Positions 1-9,202 of a stretch of 43,917 nt of DNA are shown piece by piece; position 1 is the stretch's first letter, and each line of letters starts with the position of its first letter. Source of the DNA: Sphingomonas sp. AOB5 (GTDB taxonomy: Bacteria; Pseudomonadota; Alphaproteobacteria; Sphingomonadales; Sphingomonadaceae). Position numbers and translations under genes: made by a program. The stretch covers positions 1 to 43,917 of the forward strand of contig NZ_JARNTV010000029.1 in the NCBI RefSeq assembly GCF_029433115.1, in the 5' to 3' direction. The notes under the pieces are model-generated. The model saw only the letters and a program-made list of their open reading frames with translations. It made no database searches and had not been told where the DNA came from.

Positions 1-1
1 C

Positions 2-763
2 CCGGCCCGCGCGCGCCTCAACGCGATCATGGGCCAGATCGCCGAGGCGCGTGCGCGCGGCTGGACCGACAATCATCCGGACATGATCGCGCTGCGCGGC
101 CAGCTTTCGGCGGCGCAGGCAGCTGCCCGCAACGAGCCGTTGGTCGGCGGGGGCGGGGGCGCATCGAGCAATCCGCTCTATCTCAGCCTTCAGGCGATGC
201 GTGCGGACAAGATCACGCAGGTGGCTTCGCTCACCCAGCGCAAGTCTGCGCTGGAAGGCGATCTCGCCAAGCTCAACGCGGCGATGAACGACAATCCGGC
301 GGCCGCTGCCGAGCAGTCGCAGATCGACCGCGACTATCAGGTGCTCAAGGACCAGTATGACAAGCTGCTCGCCGATCGCGAGCAGGTGCGCCTGCGCAGC
401 TCGGTGCAGAACGAGACCGATGCGGTGAAGTTCAGCGTCATCGATCCGCCCACCCAGCCGCGCACCCCGACTGCGCCGAACCGCACCCTGTTGCTGACCG
501 GCGTGCTGATCGCAGGGCTGGGCGCTGGTGTCGCTGCGGCGTTCGCTTTGGGCAAGCTGACCACCACCTATTCGACCGCCAGCCGCCTCGAGCGCGCCAG
601 TGGCATGCCGGTGATCGGATCGATCGGCGAGGTCGTCACTTCGGCCCAGACGGCGATGCGCCGCAAGAAGCTGTTGCTGTTCGCGGGCGGTGTCGCGGCG
701 CTTGGCGCTGCCTGGGTCGGGCTGCTCGGCGTCGAGATGATCCAGCGCGGAATGGGGGCGTAG
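2..763 (+). CDS. XrtA-system polysaccharide chain-length determinant (C-terminal part)
   Basis: The 5' end lies outside the window; the frame is open from base 2. About 253 residues remain. They show a long periplasmic helical stretch with heptad-like Gln/Glu/Leu spacing (an RDYQVLKDQYDKLLADREQ-type coiled coil), then a Pro-rich turn (IDPPTQPRTPTAPNR), which is the classic Wzz/GumC signature before the second membrane helix, and a hydrophobic helix (TLLLTGVLIAGLGAG). A further hydrophobic segment closes the C-terminus. In the family these inner-membrane proteins set polysaccharide chain length and partner a tyrosine autokinase, which here is the next gene, 3 bases downstream. The family call is secure; the exact polymer is unknown. 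Confidence 0.85.
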   Translation, partial: PARARLNAIMGQIAEARARGWTDNHPDMIALRGQLSAAQAAARNEPLVGGGGGASSNPLYLSLQAMRADKITQVASLTQRKSALEGDLAKLNAAMNDNPAAAAEQSQIDRDYQVLKDQYDKLLADREQVRLRSSVQNETDAVKFSVIDPPTQPRTPTAPNRTLLLTGVLIAGLGAGVAAAFALGKLTTTYSTASRLERASGMPVIGSIGEVVTSAQTAMRRKKLLLFAGGVAALGAAWVGLLGVEMIQRGMGA

Positions 764-766
764 AGC

Positions 767-1786
767 GTGAACGATCATAGTCCTCGCCGCTACAAGGGTT
801 CGCTGCTCGAGCGGGCAGCGGAGCAGCATGCGTTCGGCGTCCCGCCGGTCGCCCGCACTCAGCCCCAGCCGGCTCCGCAACTGCCGCGCGAAACCTATCC
901 CGATCTGCCGCCGCTGCCGCCGGTTCAGGTCGCGCCGCCGGTCCAGCCGGTTCAGGTCGCCGCGTCCGAACCTGCCTATGAGGAACCGGCCCCCGCGATC
1001 CGTCGCGGCTTCGCCGCCGAAGGGGCTGCTGTACCGGCCGCGCCGACCGGTCGCCGCAAGGTCGCTATCGACCCAGCGCTCCTGTCGCAGGGCGGCATGC
1101 TCGTGCCCGGTGGCCCGATCACGGCGCTGGCCGAGGAATTCCGTCAGGTGAAGCGCCAGTTGTTGCTGACCGCGCGCGCCGTGGCCGGTGCCGATGCCCA
1201 GCGCGCCCGCATGGTGCTGGTCTGCTCGGCCCAGCCGAACGAGGGCAAGACCTTCTGCGCGATCAACCTCGCCGTCTCGATGTCGGCAGAGAAGGATGTC
1301 GAAATCCTGCTGGTCGATGCCGATCTGGCCAAGCCCGATGTGCTCGACCGTCTGGGCGTGGCCGAAGGGCCGGGCCTTCTCGACGTGCTGTCCGGCGCGG
1401 TCGCCAGTGTCGAGGATTGCATCATCGACACCGATATCCCGCAGCTCTCGCTGCTGCCCGCGGGCACGAAGACGCATGGCGACACCGAACTGCTCGCCAG
1501 CGATCGTGCGCGCCGGGTGATCGACGGCCTGACCGCCGCCAATCCGCGCCGCATCGTGATTTTCGATTCGCCGCCTGCGCTCGCCGCGTCGCCCGCCGCC
1601 GTGCTGGCGCTGCATGCGGGGCAGGTAATGCTGGTGGTGCGCGCCGACCGGACCACCGAGTCCGACCTGCGCGAAGCTACCGCGATGCTCGACGGATGCG
1701 AGCATATCCAGCTCGTTCTCAATTCGGTTTCGTTCCAGCCCGGCGGACGCCGGTTCGGCAGCTATTATGAGGAGGCGGGGAAGTGA
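767..1786 (+). CDS. XrtA-associated tyrosine autokinase (CpsD/Wzc C-domain family)
   Basis: This is a 339-residue P-loop protein of the bacterial tyrosine kinase (BY-kinase) family. It has a Pro-rich N-terminal ~110 residues, a Walker A motif PNEGKT (K161), a Walker A' motif VDADLAKPD (D184-D186) and a Walker B motif IVIFDSPPA (D267). The C-terminus (FGSYYEEAGK) carries two adjacent tyrosines, a minimal version of the autophosphorylated Tyr cluster. In the family it phosphorylates itself and gates polymerisation together with the chain-length protein encoded just upstream. It starts with GTG 3 bases after the preceding stop, and its own stop overlaps the next GTG start. Confidence 0.9.
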   Translation: MNDHSPRRYKGSLLERAAEQHAFGVPPVARTQPQPAPQLPRETYPDLPPLPPVQVAPPVQPVQVAASEPAYEEPAPAIRRGFAAEGAAVPAAPTGRRKVAIDPALLSQGGMLVPGGPITALAEEFRQVKRQLLLTARAVAGADAQRARMVLVCSAQPNEGKTFCAINLAVSMSAEKDVEILLVDADLAKPDVLDRLGVAEGPGLLDVLSGAVASVEDCIIDTDIPQLSLLPAGTKTHGDTELLASDRARRVIDGLTAANPRRIVIFDSPPALAASPAAVLALHAGQVMLVVRADRTTESDLREATAMLDGCEHIQLVLNSVSFQPGGRRFGSYYEEAGK

Positions 1787-3420
1787 CCCGGCTTGGACTG
1801 CTCACCACCGCCGCGCTTGCGGTTGCTACCGTCGCCACGCCAGCCTTCGCGCAGGAGGGGCGCCAGCAGCGCCGCGCCAGCGTTCAGCCCTATATCGAGG
1901 TCGGGCAGGTGCTCACCGCCGATCTGGGCAATGGCGGCGACGTGCTGACCTATTCCACGGTTTCGGCCGGTATCGACGCGAGCATCCAGACCCGCCGCGT
2001 GCAGGTCCAGGCCAGCTATCGCTACGAACATCGCTTCTCGTACGACAAGAAGGTCGCCGACGATTCGATCCATAGCGGTCTCGTCACCGCCCGCGTCGTC
2101 GCCGCGCCCGGCTTCACGCTGGAGGCAGGCGGCATCGCCACGCGCGCACGCAGCGACATTCGCGGCGATGCTGCGGTCAATCCGGTCGGCAATGTCCGCA
2201 ACACCAGCCAGGTCTATTCCGCCTATGCCGGTCCATCGCTGTCGACCCATCTCGGCCCGATGTTCGTCAACGGCGCCTATCGCTTCGGCTATACCAAGGT
2301 CGAGGCGCCGGTTGGCGGCACCGGCCTGGCCGCGGGCACGCAGCCACTCGACGTCTATGACAGCTCGACCGTCCATGTCGCGACCGCCAGCGTCGGGGTG
2401 AAGTCGGGCACTGTGCTGCCGGTCGGCCTCACCGCCAGCGGCTCCTACACCCGCGAAAATGCGGGTCAGCTCGACCAGCGGTACGAAGGCAAGTTCGGCC
2501 GTGGCGACGCCGTGCTGCCGATCGGCCGTGGTCTCGCGGTCGCGGGCGGCGTCGGATACGAGAAGATTCAGATCAGCCAGCGCGATCCGCTGCTTACCGC
2601 GGGTCCGAACCCGGTTCCGGTGGTCGATGCGGCGGGCCGTCAGGTCACCGATCCGAATTCGCCGCGCCGCATCGCCTATGATTTCGACGGCATCTTCTGG
2701 GATGCGGGCGTCATCTGGCGCCCCAGCCGCCGCACCTTCCTCGAAGCGCGTGTCGGCAAGCGGTACGGCTCGTGGAGCTATACCGGTTCGTTCAGCTATC
2801 AGATCGGCCCGGGCAGCGGTGTCCAGATCGGCGTCTATGACTCGATCGAGAGCTTCGGGCGTCAGCTCAATGGCGGTCTCGCCACGCTGCCCAATAGCTT
2901 CCTCACCAATGGCGATCCGCTGGGCAACCAGAACAGCAGCTGTGTGTTCGGCACCGCCGGCAATGCTGCGGGAAGCTGCATGAACGGCATTCTGGCATCG
3001 ACCACCACCGGCAATTACCGCGCACGCGGCGTGACCGGTGTGCTGGTGCTCGGCCGTGGCGGCACCCAGTTCGGCGTCGGCGGCGGCTATTCGCGCCGCA
3101 GCTTCATCGCGCCCAGCACCGGCACCGGTAATGGCATCAACATCAACGGTGTGACCGACGAGACCTATTATGGTCAGGTGTTCGCGTCGCAGTCGCTCGG
3201 ACGCAACGCGTCGCTCGGCGGCAACGCCTATCTCAGCTATTATGACAGCGGCCTGCCCGGTGCGGATGGCGTGATGGGTTGGGGCGCGAACGCGGTCTAT
3301 ACCCAGCGCTTCGGTCCGATCGGGGCGACGCTGGCAGCCGGCGTGTCCGGTTTCGAAGGACAGGCTAACGATAGCGCAACGTCTGCGCAGGCACTGATCG
3401 GCCTGCGGTACGGGTTCTAA
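1783..3420 (+). CDS. Outer-membrane beta-barrel protein of the XrtA exopolysaccharide locus
   Basis: This is a 545-residue secreted protein. The GTG start overlaps the kinase stop (GTGA) and is preceded by AGGAGG. An N-terminal signal peptide ends at ATPAFAQ|EG. The rest is Gly/Ser/Tyr-rich, with alternating hydrophobic/polar strands and a C-terminal aromatic residue (LRYGF), the usual end of an outer-membrane barrel. Its position matches the PEP-CTERM/XrtA-associated outer-membrane protein of similar loci, which probably serves in polymer export. One loop holds two Cys (SSCVFG...GSCMNG, about residues 387 and 399) that could form a disulfide. The barrel call is strong; the exact role is inferred from context. 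Confidence 0.8.
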   Translation: MTRLGLLTTAALAVATVATPAFAQEGRQQRRASVQPYIEVGQVLTADLGNGGDVLTYSTVSAGIDASIQTRRVQVQASYRYEHRFSYDKKVADDSIHSGLVTARVVAAPGFTLEAGGIATRARSDIRGDAAVNPVGNVRNTSQVYSAYAGPSLSTHLGPMFVNGAYRFGYTKVEAPVGGTGLAAGTQPLDVYDSSTVHVATASVGVKSGTVLPVGLTASGSYTRENAGQLDQRYEGKFGRGDAVLPIGRGLAVAGGVGYEKIQISQRDPLLTAGPNPVPVVDAAGRQVTDPNSPRRIAYDFDGIFWDAGVIWRPSRRTFLEARVGKRYGSWSYTGSFSYQIGPGSGVQIGVYDSIESFGRQLNGGLATLPNSFLTNGDPLGNQNSSCVFGTAGNAAGSCMNGILASTTTGNYRARGVTGVLVLGRGGTQFGVGGGYSRRSFIAPSTGTGNGININGVTDETYYGQVFASQSLGRNASLGGNAYLSYYDSGLPGADGVMGWGANAVYTQRFGPIGATLAAGVSGFEGQANDSATSAQALIGLRYGF

Positions 3421-3436
3421 GGGTCGGGGCAGAGAT

Positions 3437-4546
3437 ATGTACGACGACCATTATGGATTGAGCGGCAGGCCGTTCCAGCTGACGCCCGATCCGCGTTTCT
3501 GGTTCGATACCGCCACGCACCGCAAGGCGATGGCCTATCTCGGCTATGGCCTGAGCCAAGGCGAAGGCTTTGTCGTGATCACCGGCGATCCGGGTGCCGG
3601 CAAGACCACGCTGATGGGCCATCTGCTAGGCACGATCGATCGCGAGCGGATGAACGTGATCAAGATCGTCACGACCCAGCTCGCGCCGAACGACCTGTTG
3701 CGCCTGGTCGCGGCCGGGCTTCAGATCGATGCGAACGATCTGCCCAAGGCATCGATCCTCTCGGCGATCGAGCGCGGCCTGCACGCGGTCGCGCGCAACG
3801 GCCAGCGCACGCTGTTGATCGTCGACGAGGCGCAGTCGCTGCCGCTGGAAACGCTGGAGGAGCTGCGCATGCTCTCCAATTTCCAGGCGGGCGGCTATCC
3901 GCTGCTTCAGATCTTCCTGCTCGGCCAGCCCGAGTTCCGGCTGACGTTGCAGGATCCGCGGCTGGAGCAGCTGCGCCAGCGCGTGATCGCAATGCACCAT
4001 CTCGATTCGATGGATGCCGACGAAGTCGAGCCGTATCTGATCCATCGCCTGTCGTGCGTCGGCTGGCGGGGCAAGCCGCGCTTCACCAACGATGCGGTGG
4101 CCGCCATGTACCGCTGGTCGGGCGGCAGCCCGCGTCGGCTGAACCAGCTTGCCGGCCGCGTGCTGCTGTTCGGTGCGATCGAGCAGATCGAGACCTTCGG
4201 GGCCGACGATCTCGCCACGGTGATCGCCGATCTGGACAATGATACGCCGCACAGCGCCTATGTGCCGCCCGCGCCGCAGCCGGTGGCCGAGGAGCCGTAT
4301 GAGCTGCGCGAGGTCGCGCCGATCCCGATGGGATCGCCCGCGCCGCCGCCCGCAGGCGATCCGCGCCCGCTGCGCCACGACGCGGTTCAGGACCCGATGC
4401 AGCGCATCGCCGAGCTGGAAGCCCATATGAAGGAACAGGACGAGGCGCTGCGCCGCGTGCTGACGCTGCTGGTTGACTGGGTCGAGAGCAGCGAAAGCAA
4501 GGGTGTGCGCCCCGATCTCTCCGCGCTCCGCGGCAACGCGGCGTAA
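3437..4546 (+). CDS. XrtA-associated ExeA-like AAA ATPase
   Basis: This 369-residue ATPase begins with MYDDHYGLSGRPFQLTPDPRF-type sequence, a hallmark of the ExeA/GspA-like general secretion ATPases found in exosortase A loci. Walker A is GDPGAGKT (50-57) and Walker B is LLIVDEAQ (D130/E131). The AAA core ends near residue 265. A Pro-rich linker follows, then a C-terminal helix (MQRIAELEAHMKEQDEALRR) that looks like a coiled coil. There is no transmembrane segment. It probably energises or regulates the export machinery encoded around it. It sits 16 bases after the barrel gene and 9 bases before the deacetylase. Confidence 0.88.
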   Translation: MYDDHYGLSGRPFQLTPDPRFWFDTATHRKAMAYLGYGLSQGEGFVVITGDPGAGKTTLMGHLLGTIDRERMNVIKIVTTQLAPNDLLRLVAAGLQIDANDLPKASILSAIERGLHAVARNGQRTLLIVDEAQSLPLETLEELRMLSNFQAGGYPLLQIFLLGQPEFRLTLQDPRLEQLRQRVIAMHHLDSMDADEVEPYLIHRLSCVGWRGKPRFTNDAVAAMYRWSGGSPRRLNQLAGRVLLFGAIEQIETFGADDLATVIADLDNDTPHSAYVPPAPQPVAEEPYELREVAPIPMGSPAPPPAGDPRPLRHDAVQDPMQRIAELEAHMKEQDEALRRVLTLLVDWVESSESKGVRPDLSALRGNAA

Positions 4547-4555
4547 GCGCTCCGC

Positions 4556-5398
4556 ATGGTCGTCAACGCCCTCTCGGTCGATGTCGAGGACTGGTTCCAG
4601 GTCGGCGCCTTCGAGAAGGTGATCGACCGGCGGGACTGGGACACGCTCGAGCATCGCGTCGAGGCCAATACCGACAAGGTGCTGGCGCTGTTCGAGGCGG
4701 GCAACGTCAAGGCGACCTTCTTCACGCTCGGCTGGGTAGCGGAGCGTTACCCCGCGCTGATGCGCCGCATCGTCGAGGCGGGGCATGAGATCGCCAGCCA
4801 TGGCTGGGATCACCAGCGCGTCTTCACCATGGGACCCGAGCAGTTCCGCGCCGATCTGGCCCGCGCCCGCGCGACCATCGAAGATGCCAGCGGCGCCAAG
4901 GTCACCGGCTATCGCGCGCCCAGCTTCTCGATCGACACTCGCACCCCTTGGGCACACCAGGTGCTGGCGGAAGAGGGGTATCTCTATTCGTCGAGCGTCG
5001 CGCCGATCCGCCACGATCACTACGGCTGGACCGATGCGCCGCGTGGCGCGCACCGCCCGGTCGCCGATGCCGATCTGATCGAGATGCCGATCACCATCGC
5101 CAAGGTCGGTGGCAAGGAAGTGACCACCGGCGGCGGTTTCTTCAGGCTGTTGCCCGGCAGCATCGTCAGCACTGCGGTATCCGCCGCGAACCGCGATGCG
5201 CGCCCGGCCATCTTCTATTTCCATCCTTGGGAGATCGATCCCGGCCAGCCGCGCGTCGCCAATGCGCCGCTCAAGTCGAAGCTGCGCCACTATGCCCGGC
5301 TCGGCGCGATGGCCGGCAAGCTGAAGACGCTGATCGCCGGTCATCAATGGGGCCGGATGGACGAGATCGTTGCACGCGAAGCGGAGCGGCTGCAGTGA
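4556..5398 (+). CDS. XrtA-system polysaccharide deacetylase (NodB fold, DUF3473 tail)
   Basis: This 280-residue NodB-type deacetylase has no signal peptide. The motif-1 acidic pair is in VDVEDWF (D9, D12). The metal histidines are in SHGWDH (H82, H86). The substrate groove motif GYRAPSFSI follows, and the C-terminal part contains FYFHPWEIDPGQPRV, typical of the exosortase-associated subfamily with the DUF3473 extension. In the family it removes N-acetyl groups from polysaccharide. Lack of a signal peptide suggests cytoplasmic action on lipid-linked or nascent chains. Its stop overlaps the next gene's GTG by 4 bases. Confidence 0.9.
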   Translation: MVVNALSVDVEDWFQVGAFEKVIDRRDWDTLEHRVEANTDKVLALFEAGNVKATFFTLGWVAERYPALMRRIVEAGHEIASHGWDHQRVFTMGPEQFRADLARARATIEDASGAKVTGYRAPSFSIDTRTPWAHQVLAEEGYLYSSSVAPIRHDHYGWTDAPRGAHRPVADADLIEMPITIAKVGGKEVTTGGGFFRLLPGSIVSTAVSAANRDARPAIFYFHPWEIDPGQPRVANAPLKSKLRHYARLGAMAGKLKTLIAGHQWGRMDEIVAREAERLQ

Positions 5399-6468
5399 AC
5401 GCACCCATGCTCTCGCGCCCTGTAGGCATTCATGTCGCCAATCTGGACGATCCGATCGAACGCGCGCGGATCGGCGCCTATGTGCACGATCACAAGCACG
5501 GCACCCCGTTCCACCTGCCGGCATGGAGCGCCGCGGTGGCCAAGGGATGCGGCCAGAAGAGCCACTATCTCGTCGCCGAGAAGGGCAATGGCGAGATTGC
5601 CGGCGTCATGCCGCTGACCGAATGCAGTTCGCCCTTGTTCGGCAAGGCGCTGGTCTCGGCCGGGTTCGGCGTGGGCGGGGGCATATTGGCCGACAAGCCT
5701 GACGCGGTGGCGATGCTCGCCGAGGCGTCCTGGGCGCTGGCGGGCAAGCTGAACTGCCCGACGATGGAAGTCCGTGGCGGCCCGCTGCCGGGTCCTGAAT
5801 GGCATGTCGATACCGAGCGTTATCAGGGTTTCGAACGCGCGCTTGCCGCCGATGACGAAGCCGAGCTGCTGGCGATCCCGCGCAAGCAGCGTGCCGAGGT
5901 ACGTAAGTCGCTCTCCAACGACCTCGATGTCAGCACGGGCTGTCATTTGGAGGACGCGCAGACCCATTATGCCGTCTATGCCGAGATGGTGCGCAATCTG
6001 GGCACGCCCGTATTCCCCCGGACTCTATTTTCCGAGGTTTTGCGGGAGTTTGGCAAATCGTCGGACATCCTTATAGTCCGCCATCGCGGGGTGGCTGTGT
6101 CGAGCGTGTTGAGTCTGTACTGGAAAGGCACCGTCTATCCCTATTGGGGAGGCGGCACCGCCGCCGCACGTGCGCTGCGCGCCAATGACCGCATGTATTT
6201 CGAATTGATGCGCCATGCCCGCGAGCGTGGCTGCACCCGCTTCGATTTCGGCCGTTCCAAGACCGGCACCGGACCGGCGGCGTACAAGAAGACCTGGGGC
6301 TTCGAGCCGCAGCCGCTGACCTATTACGAGCGCACCGCCGACGGCGAAAAGCCGCGCGACGCCAGCCCGCTCAATCCGAAATACCGGCTCCAGATCGCGG
6401 TGTGGAAGCGCCTGCCGCTCTGGGCAGCGAACGCCGTCGGGCCCTTCATCTCGAAGGGGCTTGGCTGA
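5395..6468 (+). CDS. FemAB-family protein, XrtA/PEP-CTERM associated
   Basis: This 357-residue protein of the GNAT-fold FemAB superfamily contains the block ARERGCTRFDFGRSKTGTG followed by AAYKKTWGFEPQPLTYY near the C-terminus, typical of the exosortase A-associated branch. FemAB proteins transfer amino acids from aminoacyl-tRNA, or other acyl groups, onto amino sugars or peptides; the acceptor here is unknown. I chose the GTG that overlaps the deacetylase stop (GTGA) because the other junctions in this operon have this form; an ATG 12 bases later is the alternative. The frame stays open far upstream, but that part lies inside the deacetylase gene and is a shadow. Confidence 0.85.
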   Translation: MNAPMLSRPVGIHVANLDDPIERARIGAYVHDHKHGTPFHLPAWSAAVAKGCGQKSHYLVAEKGNGEIAGVMPLTECSSPLFGKALVSAGFGVGGGILADKPDAVAMLAEASWALAGKLNCPTMEVRGGPLPGPEWHVDTERYQGFERALAADDEAELLAIPRKQRAEVRKSLSNDLDVSTGCHLEDAQTHYAVYAEMVRNLGTPVFPRTLFSEVLREFGKSSDILIVRHRGVAVSSVLSLYWKGTVYPYWGGGTAAARALRANDRMYFELMRHARERGCTRFDFGRSKTGTGPAAYKKTWGFEPQPLTYYERTADGEKPRDASPLNPKYRLQIAVWKRLPLWAANAVGPFISKGLG

Positions 6469-7673
6469 TGGGCGACATTCTCTTCCTCGCGCATCGCATC
6501 CCCTATCCGCCGGATCGGGGGGACAAGATCCGCGGCTTCCACATCCTGAAATATCTCTCGACGAAGAAGCGTGTCCATCTGATCGCCTTCGCCGACGATC
6601 CCAAGGATCTGAAGCGCAAGGGCGGGCTTGCCCGCTATACCGGCAATCGCTCGATCATCTGGCGCGCCAAGTCGCAGACGATGGCGGCGCTTCAGGCATT
6701 GCTCTCGCATCGCCCGGTGTCGCTGACCGCGTTCGACAACCAACAGCTTCGCGCCTCGGTCGAGAATATCCTGGACCGGCATGCGATCGACACGATCTAC
6801 GTCTTCTCCAGCCAGATGGCGCAATATGTGCCTCAGCGGCTGCGCCAGAAGGTGATCATGGATTTCGTCGATATGGATTCGGCGAAGTTCGCGGCGTACG
6901 CGCAGAGCAGCAAGGGCCCGATGGGCTGGATGATGGGCCGCGAAGCCCGTCTGTTGCTGGCACATGAAAAGGCCGCGGCGCGCAACGCGGACGCCAACAT
7001 CTTCGTGAGCGAAGCCGAAGCCGAACTGTTCCGCGAGCGCACCGGCGCCGAGCGGGTGCAGGTGATCGAGAACGGCATCGACACCGAACAATATGATCCC
7101 TCGGCCAGCTTCAAGCGGATCGACACGATGGGCCGTCCGATCGTGTTCACCGGCCAGATGGACTATCGCCCCAATGTCGAGGGCGTGATCTGGTTCGTCG
7201 AGACGATCCTGCCGCATATCCGCGTCGATCATCCCGATGCCCGCTTCGTGATCGTCGGCCGCAACCCGACCGACGCGGTAAAGGCGCTGGCCAAGCATCC
7301 CGGCGTCACCGTGACCGGCGAAGTCGCCGATGTGCGCGGCTGGCTCGCCGCTGCGGCCGTGGTCGTGGCTCCGCTGAAGCTCGCGCGCGGCATCCAGAAC
7401 AAGGTGCTGGAAGGCATGGCGATGGCTCGCCCGGTGGTGGCGTCCGCTGCGGCCGCGCAGGGCATCGAGCATGGCGACACGATCATGGTCGGCGAGACGG
7501 TGGGCGAGATCGCCACTGCGGTGAGCCAGCTTCTGTCCGATCCGAAACGGGCCGCCGAACTGGGTGCCGCCGCGCGCAAGCAGGTGCAGGAGCGCTATAG
7601 CTGGGAAGCGCGCCTCTCCGGCCTCGACGAGATTCTCGGCATCAAGCCGCGCGGGCGGAGGACGGCGGCGTGA
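6468..7673 (+). CDS. TIGR03087-type PEP-CTERM/XrtA glycosyltransferase
   Basis: This 401-residue GT-B glycosyltransferase (GT4-like) starts MGDILFLAHRIPYPPDRGDKIR. The PYPPDRGDKIR block is the signature of the exosortase-associated sugar transferase with PEP-CTERM/XrtA loci. The C-terminal donor domain has VFTGQMDYRPNVEGV and PLKLARGIQNKVLEGMAMARPVV, which supplies the conserved glutamate (E in KVLEGMA) that binds the nucleotide sugar. The ATG overlaps the upstream TGA by one base; its stop overlaps the exosortase start by 4. It probably adds a sugar during assembly of the repeating unit. Confidence 0.9.
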   Translation: MGDILFLAHRIPYPPDRGDKIRGFHILKYLSTKKRVHLIAFADDPKDLKRKGGLARYTGNRSIIWRAKSQTMAALQALLSHRPVSLTAFDNQQLRASVENILDRHAIDTIYVFSSQMAQYVPQRLRQKVIMDFVDMDSAKFAAYAQSSKGPMGWMMGREARLLLAHEKAAARNADANIFVSEAEAELFRERTGAERVQVIENGIDTEQYDPSASFKRIDTMGRPIVFTGQMDYRPNVEGVIWFVETILPHIRVDHPDARFVIVGRNPTDAVKALAKHPGVTVTGEVADVRGWLAAAAVVVAPLKLARGIQNKVLEGMAMARPVVASAAAAQGIEHGDTIMVGETVGEIATAVSQLLSDPKRAAELGAAARKQVQERYSWEARLSGLDEILGIKPRGRRTAA

Positions 7674-9202
7674 CCGCGCTGGCCGCATCGCATGCGCCGT
7701 CCGGCGTCACGTTCGATGCGCGGTGGCAGCGGCACGCGGCGATGCTCGTGGGCGTCTGGGCTGCGCTGATCCTGCTGTTCCGCCACGATGCGCGCGATCT
7801 GGTCGAGATCTACTGGACCAACACCACCTACGGACACTGCCTGTTCATTGCCCCGGTCGTTGCCTGGCTGGTGTGGCAGCGCCGCGCCGAACTGTCTCAG
7901 GTCGCACCACAGGGCTGGTGGCCCGGCCTCGCGATCGTCGCGGCGGGCGGGCTGGGCTGGGTGGTCGGCGATGCTGCGGGTGTTGCGCTGTTCCGCCATG
8001 CCGGGCTGGTCCTGATGATGCAGGGCGCGGTGGTGACCGTGCTCGGCCCCAATGTCAGCCGCGCGCTGCTGTTCCCGCTGGTCTATATGGCTTTCCTGGT
8101 GCCCTTCGGCGACTTCTTCGAGGAGCCGCTGCAGAACCTGACCGTCGCGATGATGATGCCGCTGCTGCATCTGTTCGGCGTGCCCGCCACGGTGGATGGC
8201 GTGCTGATCACCACGCCCAACGGCTATTTCGAAGTGGCCGAGGCCTGTTCGGGCGCCAAATTCCTGATCGCGATGATCGCCTATGGCGTGCTGGTCGCGA
8301 ACGTCTGTTACGTCTCGTGGCGCCGCCGGATCGCCTTCATGGCGATGGCGCTGGTGGTGCCGGTGATCGCCAACGGCATCCGCGCCTTCGGGACGGTCTA
8401 TGCCGCCTGGTGGACTTCGGTCGAGGCGGCCACCGGATATGATCATATCGTCTATGGCTGGGTGTTCTTCGGGCTGGTGATGGCCATTGTGCTGGCGATC
8501 GGCTGGAAATGGTTCGATCGCGATCCCGACGCCCGCTGGTTCGATCCGGCCACGCTGCAGACCCCGCCGGCAAAGCGTGTCGACGCACCTATCGCTTCGG
8601 CACTGGTGCTGACCGTCGCGGCGCTGTTCCTCGGCTGGTCGAGCGCGATTGCCGCCAGCGCCACGCCGTCGCCCGCCAATGTCGAATTGCCCAATGTCGT
8701 GGGCTGGGAACGCGCGCCGCTCAGCGGTTCGGCGGCCTGGTCGCCCAACTATCCCGGCGCCGATCACGTTCTGATGGGCCGCTATGTCGACCGGCAGGGC
8801 AGGGCGGTGGACCTTGCCGTCGCGGTCTATGACCATCAGCAGGAAGGCAAGGAACTGGTCGGCTTCGGCATCGGCCCGATCCGCCAGAACGACCGCTGGG
8901 TTCGCATCGAGGATCTGAGCAATCTGGACGGCGGCGCGGCGTTGCGCATGACCGGTCCGGGACGGGTGGAGCGCGAAGTCGTCACATGGTACCGCGTCGG
9001 CAACATCGTGACCGGGAGCGCCAACCGCGTGAAGCTCGAAACCCTTTTCGTCAAACTCTTCGGCGGCCCGCAGCGCGGCGTTGCGGTGCTGATCTCGTCC
9101 GAACGCGGCGCGGGTTATAACTCGCGCGATGCCATCGCCGATTTCCTGCGCGCCGCCGGCCCGGTCGACGTGCTTGCGGACCGCATGTCCGGCACCCGCT
9201 GA
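7670..9202 (+). CDS. xrtA: Exosortase A fused to EpsI (XrtA-EpsI)
   Basis: This 510-residue polytopic inner-membrane protein has two parts. Residues ~1-300 are an exosortase with about eight hydrophobic segments and the Cys-Arg-His catalytic set: C193 in EACSGAKF, R238 in NGIRAFGT and H259 in YDHIVYGW. Residues ~305-510 are an EpsI (DUF3485) domain with its own membrane helix and a periplasmic domain. Exosortases are transpeptidases that recognise PEP-CTERM tails of exported proteins and often sit in exopolysaccharide loci. EpsI is commonly a separate gene; the fused form is common in sphingomonads. No PEP-CTERM substrate gene is visible here. GTG start with 4-base overlap. Confidence 0.93.
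   Translation: MTALAASHAPSGVTFDARWQRHAAMLVGVWAALILLFRHDARDLVEIYWTNTTYGHCLFIAPVVAWLVWQRRAELSQVAPQGWWPGLAIVAAGGLGWVVGDAAGVALFRHAGLVLMMQGAVVTVLGPNVSRALLFPLVYMAFLVPFGDFFEEPLQNLTVAMMMPLLHLFGVPATVDGVLITTPNGYFEVAEACSGAKFLIAMIAYGVLVANVCYVSWRRRIAFMAMALVVPVIANGIRAFGTVYAAWWTSVEAATGYDHIVYGWVFFGLVMAIVLAIGWKWFDRDPDARWFDPATLQTPPAKRVDAPIASALVLTVAALFLGWSSAIAASATPSPANVELPNVVGWERAPLSGSAAWSPNYPGADHVLMGRYVDRQGRAVDLAVAVYDHQQEGKELVGFGIGPIRQNDRWVRIEDLSNLDGGAALRMTGPGRVEREVVTWYRVGNIVTGSANRVKLETLFVKLFGGPQRGVAVLISSERGAGYNSRDAIADFLRAAGPVDVLADRMSGTR

Noticed and set aside
4948..5394. Upstream in-frame extension of the FemAB-like gene (149 codons)
   Set aside because: It overlaps the conserved deacetylase in another frame; the GTG at 5395 with a GTGA overlap is consistent with the operon's other junctions.
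3626..5524. Open frame of 632 codons on the minus strand across the ATPase and deacetylase genes
   Set aside because: It lies antisense to two well-supported genes and its composition (Arg/Asp/Gly/His-rich, no recognisable motif) is that of the third-position GC shadow typical of high-GC genomes.
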